From an uncultured Butyrivibrio sp. (GTDB lineage: Bacteria > Bacillota > Clostridia > Lachnospirales > Lachnospiraceae), in the NCBI GenBank assembly GCA_947168935.1, contig CAMVNV010000013.1, forward strand, positions 1 through 44,243: a DNA stretch of 44,243 nucleotides, written 5' to 3'. Position 1 is the first letter of the stretch. Each line of letters begins with the position of its first letter. Position numbers and translations under genes: made by a program. Below, one piece after another: positions 42,723-44,243 of the stretch. Below the pieces are notes generated by a model. The model was not told the DNA's origin. It ran no database searches and saw only the letters and a program-made list of their open reading frames with translations.

Positions 42723-44243
42723 ATGCAGTCCCGTACACATACATGCGGAGAATTAAGACTGTCAGACGCAGGCAAAAAGGTTAAGCTGTGCGGATGGCTT
42801 GAGAATTTCAGAGAAGTTGGAGCAGAACTTGGTTTCGTTGTTATCCGTGACTTCTATGGTACAACACAGGTTGTAGCTGAGAATGCAGATATGATGAAGC
42901 AGTTCAAGGCTATCACTAAGGAATCAACTATTTCTGTTGAGGGTATTGTAAGAGAGAGAAGCTCTAAGAATCCTAAGCAGGAGACTGGTGAGATCGAAGT
43001 TGTTCCTGAAAAGGTAGAGGTTCTTGGACGTTGCCGTTACAACGAGCTTCCTTTTGAGATCAATCACAGCCGTGAAGCAGATGAGACAGCAAGACTTAAA
43101 TATAGATATCTTGACCTTAGAAACCCTGAGGTTAAGAAGAACATCATCTTAAGATCACAGATCATTGCAGCACTTAGAAGCTCAATGCTTGATCATGGAT
43201 TTATGGAGATCACAACTCCTATCCTTACAGCATCATCACCTGAAGGAGCCAGAGACTATCTTGTTCCTGCTCGTAAGCACCCTGGTAAGTTCTATGCACT
43301 TCCTCAGGCACCTCAGCAGTTCAAGCAGCTTCTCATGGTTTCAGGTATTGACCGTTACTTCCAGATAGCTCCATGCTTCCGTGATGAGGATGCAAGAGGT
43401 GACAGATCACCGGGAGAATTCTACCAGCTTGATATGGAGATGGCATTCGCTTCTCAGGAAGATGTATTTGCAGTAATCGAAGATGTACTTCCTCCTATCT
43501 TTGCCAAGTACGGTACATATGACAGAGCATCAGGTGCTCCTTTTGTTAGAATTCCTTATCTTGAAGCTTTGGAAAAATACGGAACAGATAAGCCTGACCT
43601 TCGTATCGACCTTACAGTTTCAGATGTTACAGATCTTCTTAAGACAGAAGAGTTCGCTCCATTTGCTGATGGCGTGATCAAGGCTGTAGTTATTTCTGAT
43701 TTCCATGAAAGCCGTAAGTTCATCGACAAGACAATGGAAGCTGTAGAAGTTCAGTCCGGTAACAAGGGTTACTGGTTCAGAGTAGATGAGAACGGCGAGA
43801 TCGTTGGTGGTATCTCCAAGTTCGTAGCACCTAAGAAGGATGAAGTTGTAAAGGCGCTTTCACTTGAGCCTAATACTCTTGTAGTTCTTTCTGCTGGTGA
43901 AAAGGGCGCAGCTGTTAAGACAGCAGGCGTACTTGTTAAGACATTTGGTGCAGCTGTTCCTGGACACATGGACAAAGAGCAGTATGCATTCTGCTGGATA
44001 GTAGACTTCCCTATGTACGAGATAGGCGAAGAGTCAGGCGAACTTGAGTTCTGCCACAATCCTTTCTCAATGCCTTCAGGTGGCCTTGATATCCTTCTTA
44101 AGGCAGAAAAAGGTGAGGTTGATCCTCTTACAATCATGGCAGATCAGTACGACCTTGTTGTTAACGGCGTAGAGCTTTCATCAGGTGCTGTTCGTAACCA
44201 CGATCCTGAGATCATGATCAAGGCATTCGAACTTGTAAAGCTT
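42723..44243 (+). CDS. aspS: Aspartyl-tRNA synthetase (3' end beyond the window)
   Basis: 507 codons are present and the frame is open to the window end; the family is about 590 residues, so roughly 85 residues are missing. Seen in order: the N-terminal OB-fold anticodon-binding domain (CGWLENFREVGAELGFVVIR), class II motifs (ALRSSMLDHGFMEITTPILT, FQIAPCFRDEDARGDR for motif 2), the bacterial GAD insertion domain (LDLTVSDVTDLL-like to GHMDKEQ), and WIVDFPMYEIGEESGELEF and GAVRNHDPEIMIKAFELVKL near the end. It charges tRNA-Asp with aspartate. Start ATG 42723 follows ATGGAGGTAA. Confidence 0.97.
   Translation, partial: MQSRTHTCGELRLSDAGKKVKLCGWLENFREVGAELGFVVIRDFYGTTQVVAENADMMKQFKAITKESTISVEGIVRERSSKNPKQETGEIEVVPEKVEVLGRCRYNELPFEINHSREADETARLKYRYLDLRNPEVKKNIILRSQIIAALRSSMLDHGFMEITTPILTASSPEGARDYLVPARKHPGKFYALPQAPQQFKQLLMVSGIDRYFQIAPCFRDEDARGDRSPGEFYQLDMEMAFASQEDVFAVIEDVLPPIFAKYGTYDRASGAPFVRIPYLEALEKYGTDKPDLRIDLTVSDVTDLLKTEEFAPFADGVIKAVVISDFHESRKFIDKTMEAVEVQSGNKGYWFRVDENGEIVGGISKFVAPKKDEVVKALSLEPNTLVVLSAGEKGAAVKTAGVLVKTFGAAVPGHMDKEQYAFCWIVDFPMYEIGEESGELEFCHNPFSMPSGGLDILLKAEKGEVDPLTIMADQYDLVVNGVELSSGAVRNHDPEIMIKAFELVKL

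Noticed and set aside
43165..43677. Short plus-strand frames inside the aspS region, suggesting a broken gene
   Set aside because: The aspS frame is open from 42723 to the window end; these are other-frame shadows.

Overview
The window looks like a chromosomal segment of a low-to-moderate GC, strictly anaerobic Firmicute of the Lachnospiraceae, most like Butyrivibrio or a close relative. This is inferred from gene families and not from any database search. The clues are a GH3 beta-glucosidase with reversed domain order (a form known from Butyrivibrio fibrisolvens and ruminococci), a GH2 beta-mannosidase, an HprK/Crh-type regulatory set, a clostridial thiamine operon with ThiW, and an ECF sigma/anti-sigma pair with an Ig-like domain.

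Layout. 1-2830 is a decayed region: the tail of a membrane protein, a truncated AAA ATPase, an intact overlapping HIT/Nudix pair, and a wrecked DNA-deoxyinosine glycosylase gene. That last gene has an in-frame TGA and is then joined to the last ~45 codons of a sugar ABC permease. The GH2 beta-mannosidase follows (2835-5306). 5517-11618 is a housekeeping and carbon-control cluster: hprK, ROK glucokinase, murB, rapZ, whiA, a Crh-like HPr whose His15 is Glu, and a lipid kinase. A cyclophilin follows. 12472-17126 is a TPP-riboswitch-controlled thiamine operon: fused thiM-thiE, thiW, thiD, thiC. On the minus strand, 20230-17180 is a polar amino-acid ABC operon (binding lipoprotein, two permeases, ATPase).

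21679-20377 (minus) is a two-gene module: a DUF3990-like protein with an ADP-ribosyltransferase-like H-Y-Q motif set, and an HTH protein 4 bases downstream. They are transcribed from a clear promoter that carries two tandem copies of one palindromic operator. This is the best candidate for a little-described system here. A GNAT, glycerol kinase, a papain/C39-like protein and a Na/Pi cotransporter follow. A phage holin tail is fossilised at 27636-27821. Two minus-strand lipoproteins, one with RCC1 repeats, come next.

30796-38477 holds a class-C-like serine hydrolase, a Nudix ADP-sugar hydrolase, an AAA-ATPase/PD-(D/E)XK protein, a solitary HicB-like protein, a membrane coiled-coil protein and the permuted GH3 enzyme. 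38651-41102 has an HD hydrolase, a strikingly hairpin-rich 180-base spacer, and an ECF sigma factor with its membrane-bound partner. The window closes with a FliB-like Cys-rich protein coupled to a tiny lipoprotein (minus strand) and the first 507 codons of aspS, cut by the window end.

Functionally, HprK, glucokinase and Crh would link sugar flux to CcpA-type repression of genes such as the two glycosidases and glpK. All functional statements rest on motif recognition and neighbourhood.
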